Source of the DNA: Poteriospumella lacustris
Taxonomy: Eukaryota; Sar; Chrysophyceae; Chromulinales; Dinobryaceae
DNA: 64,000 nucleotides
Assembly (NCBI GenBank): GCA_008000375.1
Contig: SMOI01000145.1
Span: 1 to 64,000 of the forward strand
Direction of reading: 5' to 3'
Below are positions 18,401 to 28,756 of the stretch, one piece after another; position 1 is the stretch's first letter, and the number at the start of each line of letters is the position of its first letter. The notes below the pieces were generated by a model, which made no database searches, was not told the origin of the DNA, and was given only the letters and a program-made list of their open reading frames with translations. Position numbers and translations under genes: made by a program.

Positions 18401-21179
18401 GACGAGGCGGCGGTAGAGGCCCGACAGCCGCGTGTCGTCGGGCGTCAGCAGCGCCGCCGCGCGGCCCGCGTGGCCGAAGAGCAGCGCGCGCGCCTCCTCC
18501 TGGCAGCGCTGCGCGATGCGGTTCACGTGGCGCCGCACGAAGTACATGCACAGCGCGTCGTCGTCCAGCGGCTGCAGCCGCGCGCGCACGACGAGCGACT
18601 CGACGGCGCCGTCCAGCGGCTGCGCCACGAAGCGCGTCTCGGTGCGCGCGAGGATCACCGACTTGAGCGCCAGGCGGTGCGGGCAGTCGCGGCTCTTGTC
18701 GCCGCGCGCCGCCGCCGCCGCCTCGGGCGACGCGCCGTCGACGAGCAGCCGCGCGACGCGGTCGAAGTGGCAGAAGTCGCCGTAGCAGCGCAGACCCGTC
18801 GCCGGCCGCCGCGTCGGATCCGTCGCAGCGGCCGGCGCGAGGCGCGCGGCGTCGACGGCGCCGCCACCGTCGCCGTTGTCGCTCGACGCGTGGCGCACGA
18901 GGTCGCGCCACAGAAACGCCGACGACGGCCGCTGCTGCGCCTCGGCGTCCAGCGCGAACGCGCGAGCCGCCGCGTCGCCGGCGCGCGCGATGGTCGCCGT
19001 CGCGAGCGTCGTCGCGGGCAGCGGCGGCCGCCGCGTCGAAGAGGCCGACAGCGGCCGTCGGGGCGCGTCGCCGCCGTTGTTCCGCGAGGCGGCGGCGCTG
19101 GCGGCGCTGGCGGCGGGGGCCAGCGACTGGCGCAGCGCGTTCTGCGCGCGGCGGCCGCGCACGGAGCGCTCCCTGCGACGAACGAAACGGGCAGCGTAAG
19201 ACGAAGCGAGCGACAGCGACAGCGACGGCGGTGGCAGCGGTGGCTTACGAGTGGTGCGGCGCGGAGATGGGCCGGCGCTTGAGGAGGAAGGCGTCGAGGC
19301 CGCGGCGGCTGCCGTCGTTGGCCTCTTCGACGTTCTTCGGAATGTGGATCGCGTGCGACGCGCCCGACGAGGCGCTCGCGGCGCCGGACGCGGCGCTGCG
19401 GCCCGTCGGCGACCCCGGCGACTGCTGCGGGTCCGACGAGCGCGTGCGCGCCATCGGCGACGACGGCCGCGACGTCGCCGAGCCGGTCGCGACGGGGTGG
19501 CCGGCGAGGTGGTTGAGGCTGTAGCTGTTGCTCGCGTGGTGCGTCTGCGCGTAGTGCGACGGCGAGCCGGGCCGGCCGCCGCTGACCGCCGCGTCGAAGG
19601 CGGCGCCGTCGGCGGCGTCGTCGGCGTCGTCGGGCGCGGCGCCGTCGACGAAATGGCGGTGGATGCGCTTCTGCAGGCCGATGCGCGCCACCTGCTGCGA
19701 CGCGTTCGTCGGCATGTGCAGGCGGCGCACGGTGCCGGGGCTTGCCGCCGCCTGCTGCTCCTGCTGCCGCAGCAGCGTCGCGGTGGGCGTGGCGGCCAGC
19801 AGCGCGTCGACCGTCTGCGTCTGGCGCAGCGACTGGCGGTAGCCCAGCGCGATCTCCGCCGGCTCCGGCGTCTTCACGTAGCCGCGGCGTCGCGTCTGGC
19901 GCATCAGATGGACCTGCTCGTCGTCGCCGTCGTCCGCGGCGCCGAAGACGTCGTCCCCGTCGTTGGCCGTTTCGATCGACAGCTGCGGCCGCCGAGCCGC
20001 TGCGACGCGAGCGCTGGCCGCCTCTGGCGGCTCGACGCGGCGCTCGTAGTCGTCGACCGCGCGACGCGGCGGCTGGTAGTCGTGCAGGACGTCGAAGACG
20101 TCGTCGTCCTCCGCCTCGTCGACGCGCCGCGCGAAGCTCGTCGCCTTCTGCGCCGCGGGGCGCAGCGCCGACGCGGACTTCGGCCGCCGCCGGTCGCTCT
20201 GCAGCGACTGCTGGCTCGAGCCGCTGCGCTGCGTCAGGCTGCCCGCCTCGTCGCGATCGTCGAGCCGCCGCCGCTGCCCCGGCGCCGCTGGCCGGCTGTC
20301 GACGAGGCCCTGCGCGTCGACCTTCCGCAGCGACGACAGCGCCGGGTCGCGCAGGGGCAGGACGGCGGACATCTCGTTGATCGGCGGCAGCTGCGGCGCC
20401 TCGCCCTCGAAGAACAGCAGCGCCTCGCGGTTGTCGAGGAAGGCGCTGGATAGCCCCTCGAGGACGACGTCGCGCGCGTTGACCAGCACGGGCACCCACG
20501 AGTTGGTGAAGACGACGGTGACGGACAGCGACGCCACGCGGCAGACGAACTGCGACTCGATGTTGCGGCACACGTTGTGCGAGAACTGCGTCAGGACGTC
20601 GTGCAGATGGTCCAGCACGGTGATCTTGCGGCCCTGCGAGCTGAACTGCGCCAGGTCGAACTCGTAGCTCTCGTCGACGTATTCGTACGTCACGTGCTTC
20701 GTCGACCCGTTGCGCTGCGGCCACAGTTTGTGCTCAAAAACGCCGTTGCCGCGGGCTGGATTGCCGCCGTAGTACACTTGAACGGCGAGCACTTCCTTCA
20801 GCGTGGACGACAGCAGCGAGCCGAGCTCCTGGTCGTCGACGACGTACGAGGCGACCTCTCTCTCCGACTGCAGGTACCAGACGATGGCCACCTTCTGCCT
20901 CATACTGCTCGGGCGATGGCCCGGGAAAGTGCGCGATTTCTGTTTGAAGACTTCGACGATGCTGGTGACCGAATGCATCTTGTCGGCTTTCTTCCGCAGC
21001 ACCTCGCCCGTTTTCTGCGAAGTGAAGTACCAGCTCTGCGGACGACCACGAAAGAACACGATTGTATCTGGTATCTGTGCATAGAACCGCTTTGGAAGGT
21101 CTCCACACCAAAGCGTTTTGCAAAAGAAGGAGAAGCTTTCGAGCGGATTCAACTCCAATCTGTATCCGCCACTACTCAT
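15500..21179 (-). CDS. Very long low-complexity protein, two exons, unknown function
   Basis: Two long minus-strand frames are one gene. Exon 1 is 21179-19249 and exon 2 is 19172-15500, joined by a 76-nt intron (donor GTAAGC at 19248, acceptor GCAG at 19173). Two leftover bases plus one restore a Ser codon. The product is about 1867 residues. An ordered N-terminal part of about 280 residues (ELNPLESFSFFCKTLW, then IPDTIVFFRGRPQSWYF) has no family I recognise. A second ordered block lies early in exon 2 (LRCYGDFCHFDRVARLL, then MYFVRRHVNRIAQRCQ, then RFYYAVQLCACCYRTY). The rest is disordered and rich in Ala, Ser, Gln and Pro. The start MSSGGYRLEL is the most likely; the frame is open further upstream to 21344. 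The function is unknown; a scaffold is a guess from disorder and length. Confidence 0.55.
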
Positions 21180-21610
21180 CCCCCCTTCTGCTACACTTCT
21201 TCCGTGGATACTCTCAAGATAAATGCGGCCCAAACGAATGGGCAATGAAGTGACGACCTTAGTTGCTGAAATATGCGGGCCGTGTCGGTAGAACGCTGCC
21301 AAAGCGATAGCCTTTGCTCTCGCAGGACAAATTTCACTTCCCAAGCGACGAGCAACGAGCGACGCATGTCACCGAAATGAAACGGAAAAGTAACGACTCG
21401 CTGAAACGTCGAGGTTTGCGGAACTAGTAAAATGACCCAAAATACCGCGAAACTCGGGGTTGGCGGCTCCTCCGGCCCGCAGCGCCCGACGCTGCAGCTG
21501 GCAAAAGGCAGCGCCGACATTTCCCACTCGGCAGGATCGACTTTCACCCGCCTCGTGCGCCCGTCTTTGCTCTTTTCAGAAATAATCATCTCATCCAAAG
21601 TATCTGAAAA
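21180..21610. promoter_or_regulatory. Divergent promoter region
   Basis: A 431-bp gap between the long low-complexity gene (minus) and the COX7A-like gene (plus). A minus-strand frame covers 21646-21191 but overlaps the start of the COX7A-like gene, and I could not splice it to the downstream gene in phase. It may be chance or a 5' leader. Confidence 0.35.
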
Positions 21611-21959
21611 ATGTTGGGAAAGACTGTTTTGAGAAGAGCCATCCAAAGACAGGTTCGCCAGTTCTCCGCCTTCGAGAACAAGAACACCATCAAGGAAACC
21701 CGCAACAAGTACTACACCAACAATACTGCCGGTACGAAGGCCTCAAATTTCTCTTCTGTTTTTTCAAAAGACGTTTCTCAACTCTGTGTGTATATTTCTG
21801 CCTCTATTTGTTCTTGCAGGTGCCGATCATCCCACGTACTTGAAGGAGCCCGGAGACAAGCTTGTCACTGCTGCTGCCTTCGGCGGCATCTTCGTTGGCC
21901 TTGCCATCATCGGCCGTGGTTTGTACAGCATGGCCAACGGTGTCAACAAGGTCGCCTAA
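21611..21959 (+). CDS. COX7A-like cytochrome c oxidase small subunit
   Basis: Two exons, 21611-21731 and 21820-21959, joined by an 88-nt intron (donor GTACGA, acceptor TTGCAG, phase 1), giving 86 residues. The N terminus MLGKTVLRRAIQRQVRQFSAF is a mitochondrial targeting sequence: Arg-rich, no acids, amphipathic. After splicing, ADHPTYLKEPGDKLVTAAA followed by a membrane helix (about 57-78) matches the COX7A pattern of P.YLK...D......T..L/GG. COX7A is a single-helix subunit of respiratory complex IV in the inner membrane. The match is short, so another small inner-membrane subunit is possible. Confidence 0.55.
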
Positions 21960-22153
21960 GCGAGTAATTATGTGTCTAACTAGTATTTGTTTAAGCAAAC
22001 GAAGTGAGAGAAACAGACGTTCGTTACAAGGGAGGCAACGTATATACACGGGACAGTCCTGCCCTCCATCGGAGATCCCGTTTTGACTGGTCACCGCTAG
22101 GGGAAGCCCTTGTGGTGCACCAGCCGATTTTCGAACGCAACAGCGCGCAGCGT
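21960..22153. other. Convergent gap
   Basis: A 194-bp shared 3' flank of the COX7A-like gene and B9D1. Nothing distinct was seen. Confidence 0.4.
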
Positions 22154-22903
22154 TCAACACGCGAAGCCAAACTTCTCGAGGCCTGAAACACGAGACGAGA
22201 TCAGCGCGGCTTCGCGGTCACCTGCGCAAGAACAAACTAACCTTTGACGTTGATCTGGAAGTTGATGTCCACATGGCCGGTGTGCTGCACTCGACTGACC
22301 TCCCTCCCTTCGGCTTGTGACACGAAACGGAGGTCGAAAAACTGTCGAAACGAAGACACGCAACAGTTACTCGTGAGACGCGTTAGGCGGGCGGAATGCT
22401 GCTGCTGACCTCTGGGGGATTGCCCATAATCCACGACGCAAACTGATTCAGAACGGAGTTGGCGATGGGTCGGTACATTTCCACGCGAATCGGGTGCGTC
22501 CCCGATTGCATCGGTACCAGAGCTGAACCGTAGCCCCGAATCACGTCGCGACCAAAGAAGTCAATACCATACACCCCTACAGCGATGCGCGGCCAGCCGT
22601 GGATGTTCGTTGATTTGAAGGAGATGTCGAGCGGGAAGTTCCACACGACTTCGCCGTCGACGGACAAGTGGTTGTGGCACGCGATTTGCGAGAGCCCGTT
22701 GTCCAAGCCACCTAATATGTCCCAATCATCGCCATACGTGATAAAGTAGCGACAATATAGATAGTCGTTGTTCTCCAAATTTCCGGACTTCACTTGGCCG
22801 ACGCACTGGACTATGAACGACGACTCCAGCTCGTCGCTCCTGCACAAGGGAAGAATCAACGTCAAGTAAAGACAACACCAACGAGTTAAACGAGAACTAA
22901 CAT
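22154..22903 (-). CDS. B9D1: B9 domain-containing protein 1, ciliary transition zone
   Basis: Four minus-strand exons: 22903-22902, 22839-22410, 22341-22242 and 22182-22154. The introns are 62, 68 and 59 nt, all GT-AG with matching phases, giving 186 residues (human B9D1 is about 204). The B9 domain fills the protein: FIVQCVGQVKSG, DLYCRY-type DYLYCRYFITYGDDW, VVWNFPLDISFKSTN, HGWPRIAVGVYGIDFFG, VIRGYGSALVP, then EGREVSRVQHTGHV, and the terminal LEKFGF that matches the family's RKLGY ending. B9D1 acts with B9D2 and MKS1 in the tectonic/MKS complex that gates the ciliary membrane. The start is unusual: the Met codon is made only by splicing, with AT in exon 1 and G in exon 2, giving MSDELESSFIVQ. 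Reading through without that intron leaves no Met near the domain. Confidence 0.88.
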
Positions 22904-23483
22904 CTTTGTGATGATTGTGAGGACTAGGAAGGAAGGGAACTGTCAATTGATGGCCAAGCGGTCGCCTCTGTCGAATCGCAGTTGCGTTGCGACACTGAAT
23001 CGTTCGATGCACGTCACCTTCACTGAATGCGACAGGTGTATGCAGGTTCTGTGTTATCGTCCGGACCAATGACCGTCAGTTTCTGTCTCCACAGGCGCTG
23101 ACCAAGAGCGGTTAGGGGTTAAAGTCACGTCAAGGGCCCGACCCTGACCAGTTCGACGAGGCGACGAATCGAATTCGAATCGGCGGCAGTTGAAACGGTC
23201 GATGGGCCACCGGTACATATCAGTGGATATTGCTATGTTGATATATCGATATAATGGATGTCACTACTTGTACGTTTCGTTTCGGAAGGAGACTCGACTG
23301 CCGCCTGCCGCCGATGAGCGATCCGAGAGCCATCCCGACCGATGTCCTGGCAGTTTGTTCGGCCAACTACTGCAATCGGACGGCGCTCGATCGCATCATC
23401 ACTGCGCCGTACACAAGCAAGACCACCAGCAATTCCGCGGGAGTGTCGAAGATGCTTTCTCTGGACGTCGGCCTGACCAACCA
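22904..23483. promoter_or_regulatory. Divergent promoter region
   Basis: A 580-bp gap between B9D1 (minus) and the BRCT gene (plus). It includes an A+T-rich patch with ATATATCGATATAA near 23237-23252 and presumably holds both promoters. Confidence 0.4.
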
Positions 23484-24965
23484 ATGAGCGCCCGCCCCGA
23501 CAACAAGGCACAGTCATCGGTCCAAGGGCCAAAGATTTTGACGGGAAACAAGTTTCTCCTCGAGGGATTTTCGGATGAGGAAGAGAAGCAGCTGCGATCG
23601 GTTATCGTGGGGCAAGGCGCCAGCGTTGCTCGCGCGGTGGGCAGCAAAGTGTCCTGTCTCATCGCGAAAGTTGTCGGCGGACCCATCTTTCGCGTCTGTG
23701 TAGAGAACAAGATACCCATAGTGAGTCCGCAGTGGCTAGTTAGCTGCGTTCGGCTCAAGAGGTGGGTTCCGCTGGAGGAACATGCGGTGCCCGCGTTCAG
23801 CGGCCTCATCGTCACCTGCACCGGCTTCGAGGCGGCCGACCGCGACGAGATGAAGGTCGCCGTAGAACGGCTCGGCGGCGTCTTCATGAAAGATCTGGTC
23901 AAGGGAACAACGACGCACCTCATTTGCTTCACCCCCAGCGGGGCCAAGTTCGAGTGCGCGAGGCGCTGGGGCAGCGTGAAGATCGTCACGGCGCACTGGA
24001 TCATCGACTGCGTCGAGAGTCAACGTACGAGCCACCGCGTCGTCGCTGCCGATATGCATTCTCATTCCCTGACCACCACGTTTCAGATTGGCTGGCGGAG
24101 GAGCGCTACCCCGTCGTCGAGGCCGCCGCCGAGGAGGTCGCCGTCGCGGAGACGCCCAGCGCCGACGACGAGCGCAACGCGACTCGAAAGAGGCCGCCCG
24201 ACGCAGAAGCCACCGAACAAGCCACGAGTCAGTCACAGCCGTCGGAGGTGGCGACGAAGAAGCCTCGCACAGCGGCGAGCACCGAAGACGATCCGGCGGT
24301 TCGCGCGGCGACAGCGCTGCACAGCGCCGAACAGTTCCTCGCGGAGTCGCTGTCGGTCGACGCGCTCCCGTCGTTCTCGGAGTCTGGAGCTGCGCTTGCA
24401 GCGCAAACGAGAGCCGGTGAAGAAGACTGGCGCACGCTCTTCGCGGGAAAGCTCTTTTTCGTTGGCGGATACCCGCCGCAGGTGCGTGCGCCGTCACCCC
24501 CGCCCCCCGCCGTGCGACACCGATGACCGTCTGTGATGCCTGCAGATCCGCCGATACCTCCAGCGAATGGTGCTGCTCGCCGGCGGACAAGTGTCCGTCG
24601 TTCTGGACCAAGACGTGCACTTCGCGGCGTTGTATCTCGCCGCGACACCGTCGGCGCCGCCCGCCGCGCAGGGCGCCGTCCTCAGCAGCATCCAGCGCGT
24701 GCAGGCCAGCCAGCACCTCGTGGCCCTGCACCAACGCGCGCTGCGCCTGTCGAAGGCCTCCGGGCTGCAGCGAGTCAATCTCGTTTGGTGCTTCGACGTG
24801 CTCTTGGGCCGCTCGCACTGGGAGCAGCTCCTCCCCGCCGAACTGCGACTCGCCCTGCCCGCTGCGCTGTCGAGACGGCCGCTGTCGTGGCCCCCGTCGA
24901 CCGCCGCGAAGCGGCGACCTGTCGCGGAAGCGGAAGAAGAAGCGCTAGATCTGCTCGGAGACTGA
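23484..24965 (+). CDS. Three-BRCT-domain DNA damage/checkpoint-type protein
   Basis: Three exons: 23484-24024, 24087-24481 and 24546-24965. Introns of 62 and 64 nt match in phase, giving 451 residues. BRCT1 (about 12-90) has KILTGNKFLLEGF and the hallmark Trp in SPQWLVSCVRL. BRCT2 (about 100-190) has FSGLIVTCTGF, the GG turn in ERLGGVFMKDL and HWIIDCVESQ. The first intron interrupts this helix, and splicing gives the expected HWLAEERYP. An acidic/Lys linker follows. BRCT3 (about 298-400) has LFAGKLFFVGGYPP, the VLLAGGQVS turn and NLVWCFDVLLG. Tandem N-terminal BRCTs plus a C-terminal BRCT recall TopBP1/Rad4-type or microcephalin-type scaffolds that bind phosphoproteins in DNA damage signalling. 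I cannot assign orthology. The start was chosen as the Met just before BRCT1; the frame is open upstream to 23190. Confidence 0.75.
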
Positions 24966-25598
24966 TCTGCTCGGAGACTGAACGCCCCGCAGCGGTCGGC
25001 CGCGGGGCCTGCAAATAATTCACATACTATCTCCGTTTTGTTATCATGTACGAGGCTTGGAAAAAGTGGTTCGCACCGAGTTTTGTGGTCGGTGCACACC
25101 AAGCTTGCAGCAGGGTTTGGGGCGTCTGAGTTTAGTAGAAAGCACATTTTGAAGAGGTCCACACCAACTCTCAAACTTGGTCGGTACCAACTCTTCAGTC
25201 AACCTGCAGGAGGAGGGAATCATATTTCAGCACACCTTCCTCGTACCGCGATACTTGTGCCGCGGCACACGAACAACGCATCTCCTATGCTCGGCTGGCA
25301 CTACTAATATCACTTTCTTAAGTTTTTTGTGTGCACATAACACGCAATTCTCATCACCACTACCATCATCACCATTCAGATAGTTCGTTGGAAGTCGTTC
25401 CAAACTTACTCGGGAGCAGATCAAAGGTTGGTGACGACCGACTCTCGGAGTTGGTCGTCACTCATTCCCAAACTTGGTGCGGACTTCTCTCAAGCTGCGT
25501 CGTCAACGGACTTGAGAGCTGCTCATGACTACGGAAAGTCGCACACAATAACGAAACGGAGATAGTACACAACACCGACGCGACCGCGCCGACCGGCG
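24966..25598. other. Convergent intergenic region, lower GC
   Basis: 633 bp between two convergent stop codons, visibly richer in A+T than the genes. It contains a strong hairpin (25431-25461), two copies of AAACTTGGT (near 25173 and 25469) and a CAT/CAC-rich microsatellite-like patch near 25350-25376. No coding region is supported. Confidence 0.5.
25431..25461. repeat. Short inverted repeat, 14-bp arms with 3-nt loop
   Basis: The sequence GTGACGACCGACTC, then TCG, then GAGTTGGTCGTCAC pairs along its whole length with a single mismatch. Because it is nearly symmetrical it would form a similar hairpin in RNA from either strand. It lies between two convergent genes. A role in 3' end formation is possible but not shown. 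Confidence 0.75.
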
Positions 25599-27179
25599 CT
25601 AGCTCTTGCCCTTGACGCTGCCTGGGCTCGGCGCGATCTGCACCGTTTTGCTGGCCTTCGGCGACTTGAGCGGCGACGTGCCGGTCTTCTTCAGACGCGC
25701 CTTCTCCTCCTCGGCGGCGGCCAGCGCGGCTTCTTCCTGCCGCCGCTTCTCCTCGTCCTCGAGCCGCTGCCGCTCGCGCTCCTCTTCCTGCTGCTTGCGC
25801 TCCAGATACTTCTCGAGCTCCTCGCGGTCCTTCTCCACCATGCGCAGCGGGTCCCACCACTCGCGCTCGCGCTCCTTCTGCTGCAGGAAGGCGGCCTTCT
25901 TCTCCTCGAAGACGATCTGCCGGTACGACGGCCGGTACTTCTCCGGCTCCTGGAAGAACTGCGCGCAGAACAGGCACACGCCCACCTGGTCGTAGCAGCG
26001 CGGCACGCACTTCTCGCGCGCGATGAGGGCTTCCTCTTCTTCTTCCTTCGCGGCAGCCGCGGCCGCCGCGGCTTGTTCCTCCGGCGAGGCGACGCCCTCC
26101 CACTGGTCGTCGGCGCCCGTCAGACTGCGCGTCGTGTCTCGGCCGCCGAAGATCGTCCGCGAGTTGAGGCGGCCCGACCACTTGATGCGGTTGTCCAGGA
26201 TGGCCTTGCGGCTGACCTTGACGGGCAGGTTGACCGGCAGGAAGAGCACCTGGCAGCAGCCGCAGGGCACCTTGTGGATCGTCTGCAGCGACTCCTGCGT
26301 CTTCGCCCGCTCCAAGTCGCTCACCGCCAGGCGGCGCGTCTCGCGCTCCATCGACTTCTGCATCGAGCGACTCTCTTCCAGCAGCTGCTTCACCGTCATG
26401 AACTGCCGCTGCAGCGACCGGGTGCGCCGGTCGTCTGGAATCGCGTTTTCGGCGGAGAATTTGCCGTTGCGGTTGGACTGCAGGCCGGCGCCGCCCGCCG
26501 CGTGGCCGCTCTTCTGCTTTGACGCGTGGTACCGTGGCCCAGCGGATTGCGGTCGCGCGCGCATCTTCTGCGAGCCGAGCGATTTGTTTTCGGCCGCTTG
26601 CGCAGCGTGATACGCCTCGAGGCCCAGCGACGGGGCCACCGGCTGCGTCGCGTTGGATGTGTCGACCGCGAAGCTCTGAATCGGGTCCAGGGGACGCAGC
26701 CCCGTGGGCATTCGGGACAGCGTCAGTGACGGAGTGTGCACGGCCGCCATCCCGCCCAGTGTGACCGTGACGTCCTGTCGGTTTCGCAGCGACGCATCGC
26801 GCATCAGTGCCAGGACGAGATGCTCGACGATCGTTGCCGACTCCGGAAGCGCCGGGGCTTTCTCACGCTGTATCCGCAGCAGTTCGGGCAGCTTCAGGCG
26901 GAGCACAATGTCGTACCACGATAAGATGGCTTGGTCCTACAGTGTACACACGCATCATTCTTGATCAGGAGCACAGCGACAGCAGGGCAGGCACGGTCGA
27001 ACCTCGTTGAGTCGCCCATTCTCTCGCCGAAACGTGTTCAGTGTGGCATGCAGATTGCGCTTCGTCAAATACTCCTCAACCAGCATCACACAAAAGTTGT
27101 CCAACACCGCCTCCAGCCCAGCACCAGCTAATGTCTCCGCACCATTTTGGGTCGGAAACTTTGGGGACGCGGCGCTCAT
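25599..27179 (-). CDS. LisH-domain coiled-coil protein, probable centrosome/basal-body type
   Basis: Two minus-strand exons, 27179-27003 and 26936-25599, with a 66-nt intron (GT-AG, phase 0), giving 504 residues. The first exon carries a LisH dimerisation motif at about 31-50 (VMLVEEYLTKRNLHATLNTF), and splicing continues it with DQAILSWYDIVLRLKLPELL. The middle holds basic, Ser-rich sequence. Two Cys clusters occur, PCGCCQVLF near 284 and VCLFCAQFF near 376, which could together bind one zinc ion. The end is a highly charged coiled coil (about 400-480) followed by a Lys/Ser tail. LisH proteins commonly sit at microtubule-organising centres and cilia. That role is inferred here; I do not recognise the orthologue. 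A Met three codons upstream of the chosen start is equally possible. Confidence 0.65.
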
Positions 27180-27890
27180 GGTTGGCAACAGTCAATCCTG
27201 ACTGATTTGCGTCGGAATCAGAGAAAAGTGAGACTCTGCGTCGCTCAGAATTGAACGAAGGACTCAACCTCGACGACCTGTTCAGCTCCTCGGCGCTGAA
27301 GCAGCAGCGTGGCGCCCCAAACGAAACGGTCAGCGCGTACCCAGACCCAGACATACACACAGTCTGTGGCTGCATCTCTGTCACCGGTGGGGACGGCGCT
27401 ATGGGGTTCAAAGGCCAAGGCTGTGTGCTGTAAGGCCTAAGTACCTTCAGTACATCACAATCTTGTTGCGTATGAGCTTTTTTAAACTGGTGAATAGGGC
27501 CTTTGAATAAAAATTGGCCTCCTGAAGGTCAGCGTCACAGGGTCGTGTCGTTTGGCTCTCTTCGTCATCATCTTTGATCATCCAGTGAGAAACAGCAACA
27601 AGGAGTGCGTGGCTGAGGGAGGAGACGCTACTTTGTACCTTGGAGAGGCGTCTCCACTCTGTTTCGACTCGTGCATGTGGCTTCGCCTCACCTGTGAATT
27701 ACGCGGCTCGGCATTACAAAGTTGACACATTTGAGCCTACAGAGAGTAATCGTATCTGTCGTAAGCCCCGCGGAGGACGGAGAGCAGAAATACAGAAATC
27801 CTATACAGCGTACACCGTGTTCTGTCCGCAACAGCTTGCCCTTGTCCGAACTCAGACAGCATCTTGTGATGGGTCACCAACACACAAGAA
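27180..27890. other. Intergenic region with a possible orphan open frame
   Basis: 711 bp upstream of the LisH gene and downstream of the pseudophosphatase gene. A plus-strand frame 27251-27433 encodes an amphipathic Leu/Ser stretch (NEGLNLDDLFSSSALKQQ), which looks slightly coding-like, but it lacks partners, domains or a clear intron structure. The rest shows nothing. Confidence 0.35.
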
Positions 27891-28493
27891 TCATCCCTCT
27901 CGTTCCCCCTCTTTCTTTATAAATGGTGTAGATAACTCTGAAACATCAAACTGCTCGATGTCGTACAGTTCGATGAGCTGCTCCAACTGCTGCTGATTCT
28001 TGGTGCCGACCGCATACCGCCGGAATTCTTCCAAAATCGACATCATCGACCACTTATGGAGCTTCCTCAGACAAGCCACCAGCGTAGATGTGTAGGTTTT
28101 GCCGGTCTTACAAATGATCAATGTGGGCAGGTTTTGTGGGGTTGAGATGGCTCGCAGTGCCTCCGTCACAATTTCGTCGGAAATGGGAATCAGCGCCGCT
28201 TTCATCGCCGGGTTGTCCTTCGCCGTGACTGAGGGGTCAATTATGCTTATATTATGTTCTGCAAGGAAATCGGCGAAGTTGTCATCGAGGACATTTTGCT
28301 CCATCAAAACCACAGACTTCAAGTTCAGTGTCTGCAGGAACTGCATGCATGGAAGGGTGAGTTAGTGCTGCACGTCATCTCCATCGACGGAATCGGCGGG
28401 ACTACAAACCTCAAAATTCAAAGCAGTTGGTGCACCGCACCGATGAACATCTTCTTGCACGAGATTGTAAAACACTGGAGGAAACAAGGGCAT
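27891..28493 (-). CDS. Siw14/Oca1-type dual-specificity phosphatase fold, catalytically dead
   Basis: Two minus-strand exons, 28493-28410 and 28340-27891, with a 69-nt intron (donor GTTTGT, acceptor TGCAG, phase 0), giving 177 residues. Splicing restores the family's N-terminal signature: PPVFYNLVQEDVHRCGAPTA followed by NFEFLQTLNLKSVVLM. The C-terminal half aligns to the Siw14/Oca1 helices (LVACLRKLHKWSMMSILEEF). The family P-loop is HCxxGKHRTG; here it reads ICKTGKTYTST. The Cys (about 105) is kept, but the preceding His and the invariant Arg are replaced by Ile and Tyr. Such a site should not hydrolyse phosphate. Yeast Oca2/Oca4/Oca6 are comparable non-canonical members. A regulatory or inositol-pyrophosphate-binding role is possible but unproven. 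Confidence 0.75.
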
Positions 28494-28717
28494 GATCAAG
28501 CGGCGGCAGACAACAAGACGCAGTTGCTTTGCTCAAAAACAAATCGTAGCAAGGATCGACTTTATTCAATTTTAAATCAAATACTGTAGCACAATCTGTC
28601 ATCGAGCGTAGTCACACCTTTGTCCTCCATAGACAATGAGCAATGCGCAACTCTGACCCATAACCAAGCCAAGAGGCAAGAGCTCTCTCAGCAGATCTCA
28701 GAGGTGTCGTCGTCATG

Positions 28718-28756
<39 letters not shown>

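Noticed and set aside
22222-22241. A 20-nt GT-AG intron in the last part of B9D1
   Set aside because: A 59-nt intron with a better pyrimidine tract ending TTTCAG (22183-22241) is in line with other introns here and gives the family's LEKFGF ending directly after INVKG.
27640-27996. 118-codon plus-strand frame over the 3' end of the pseudophosphatase
   Set aside because: It overlaps a supported gene antisense and has no recognisable sequence.
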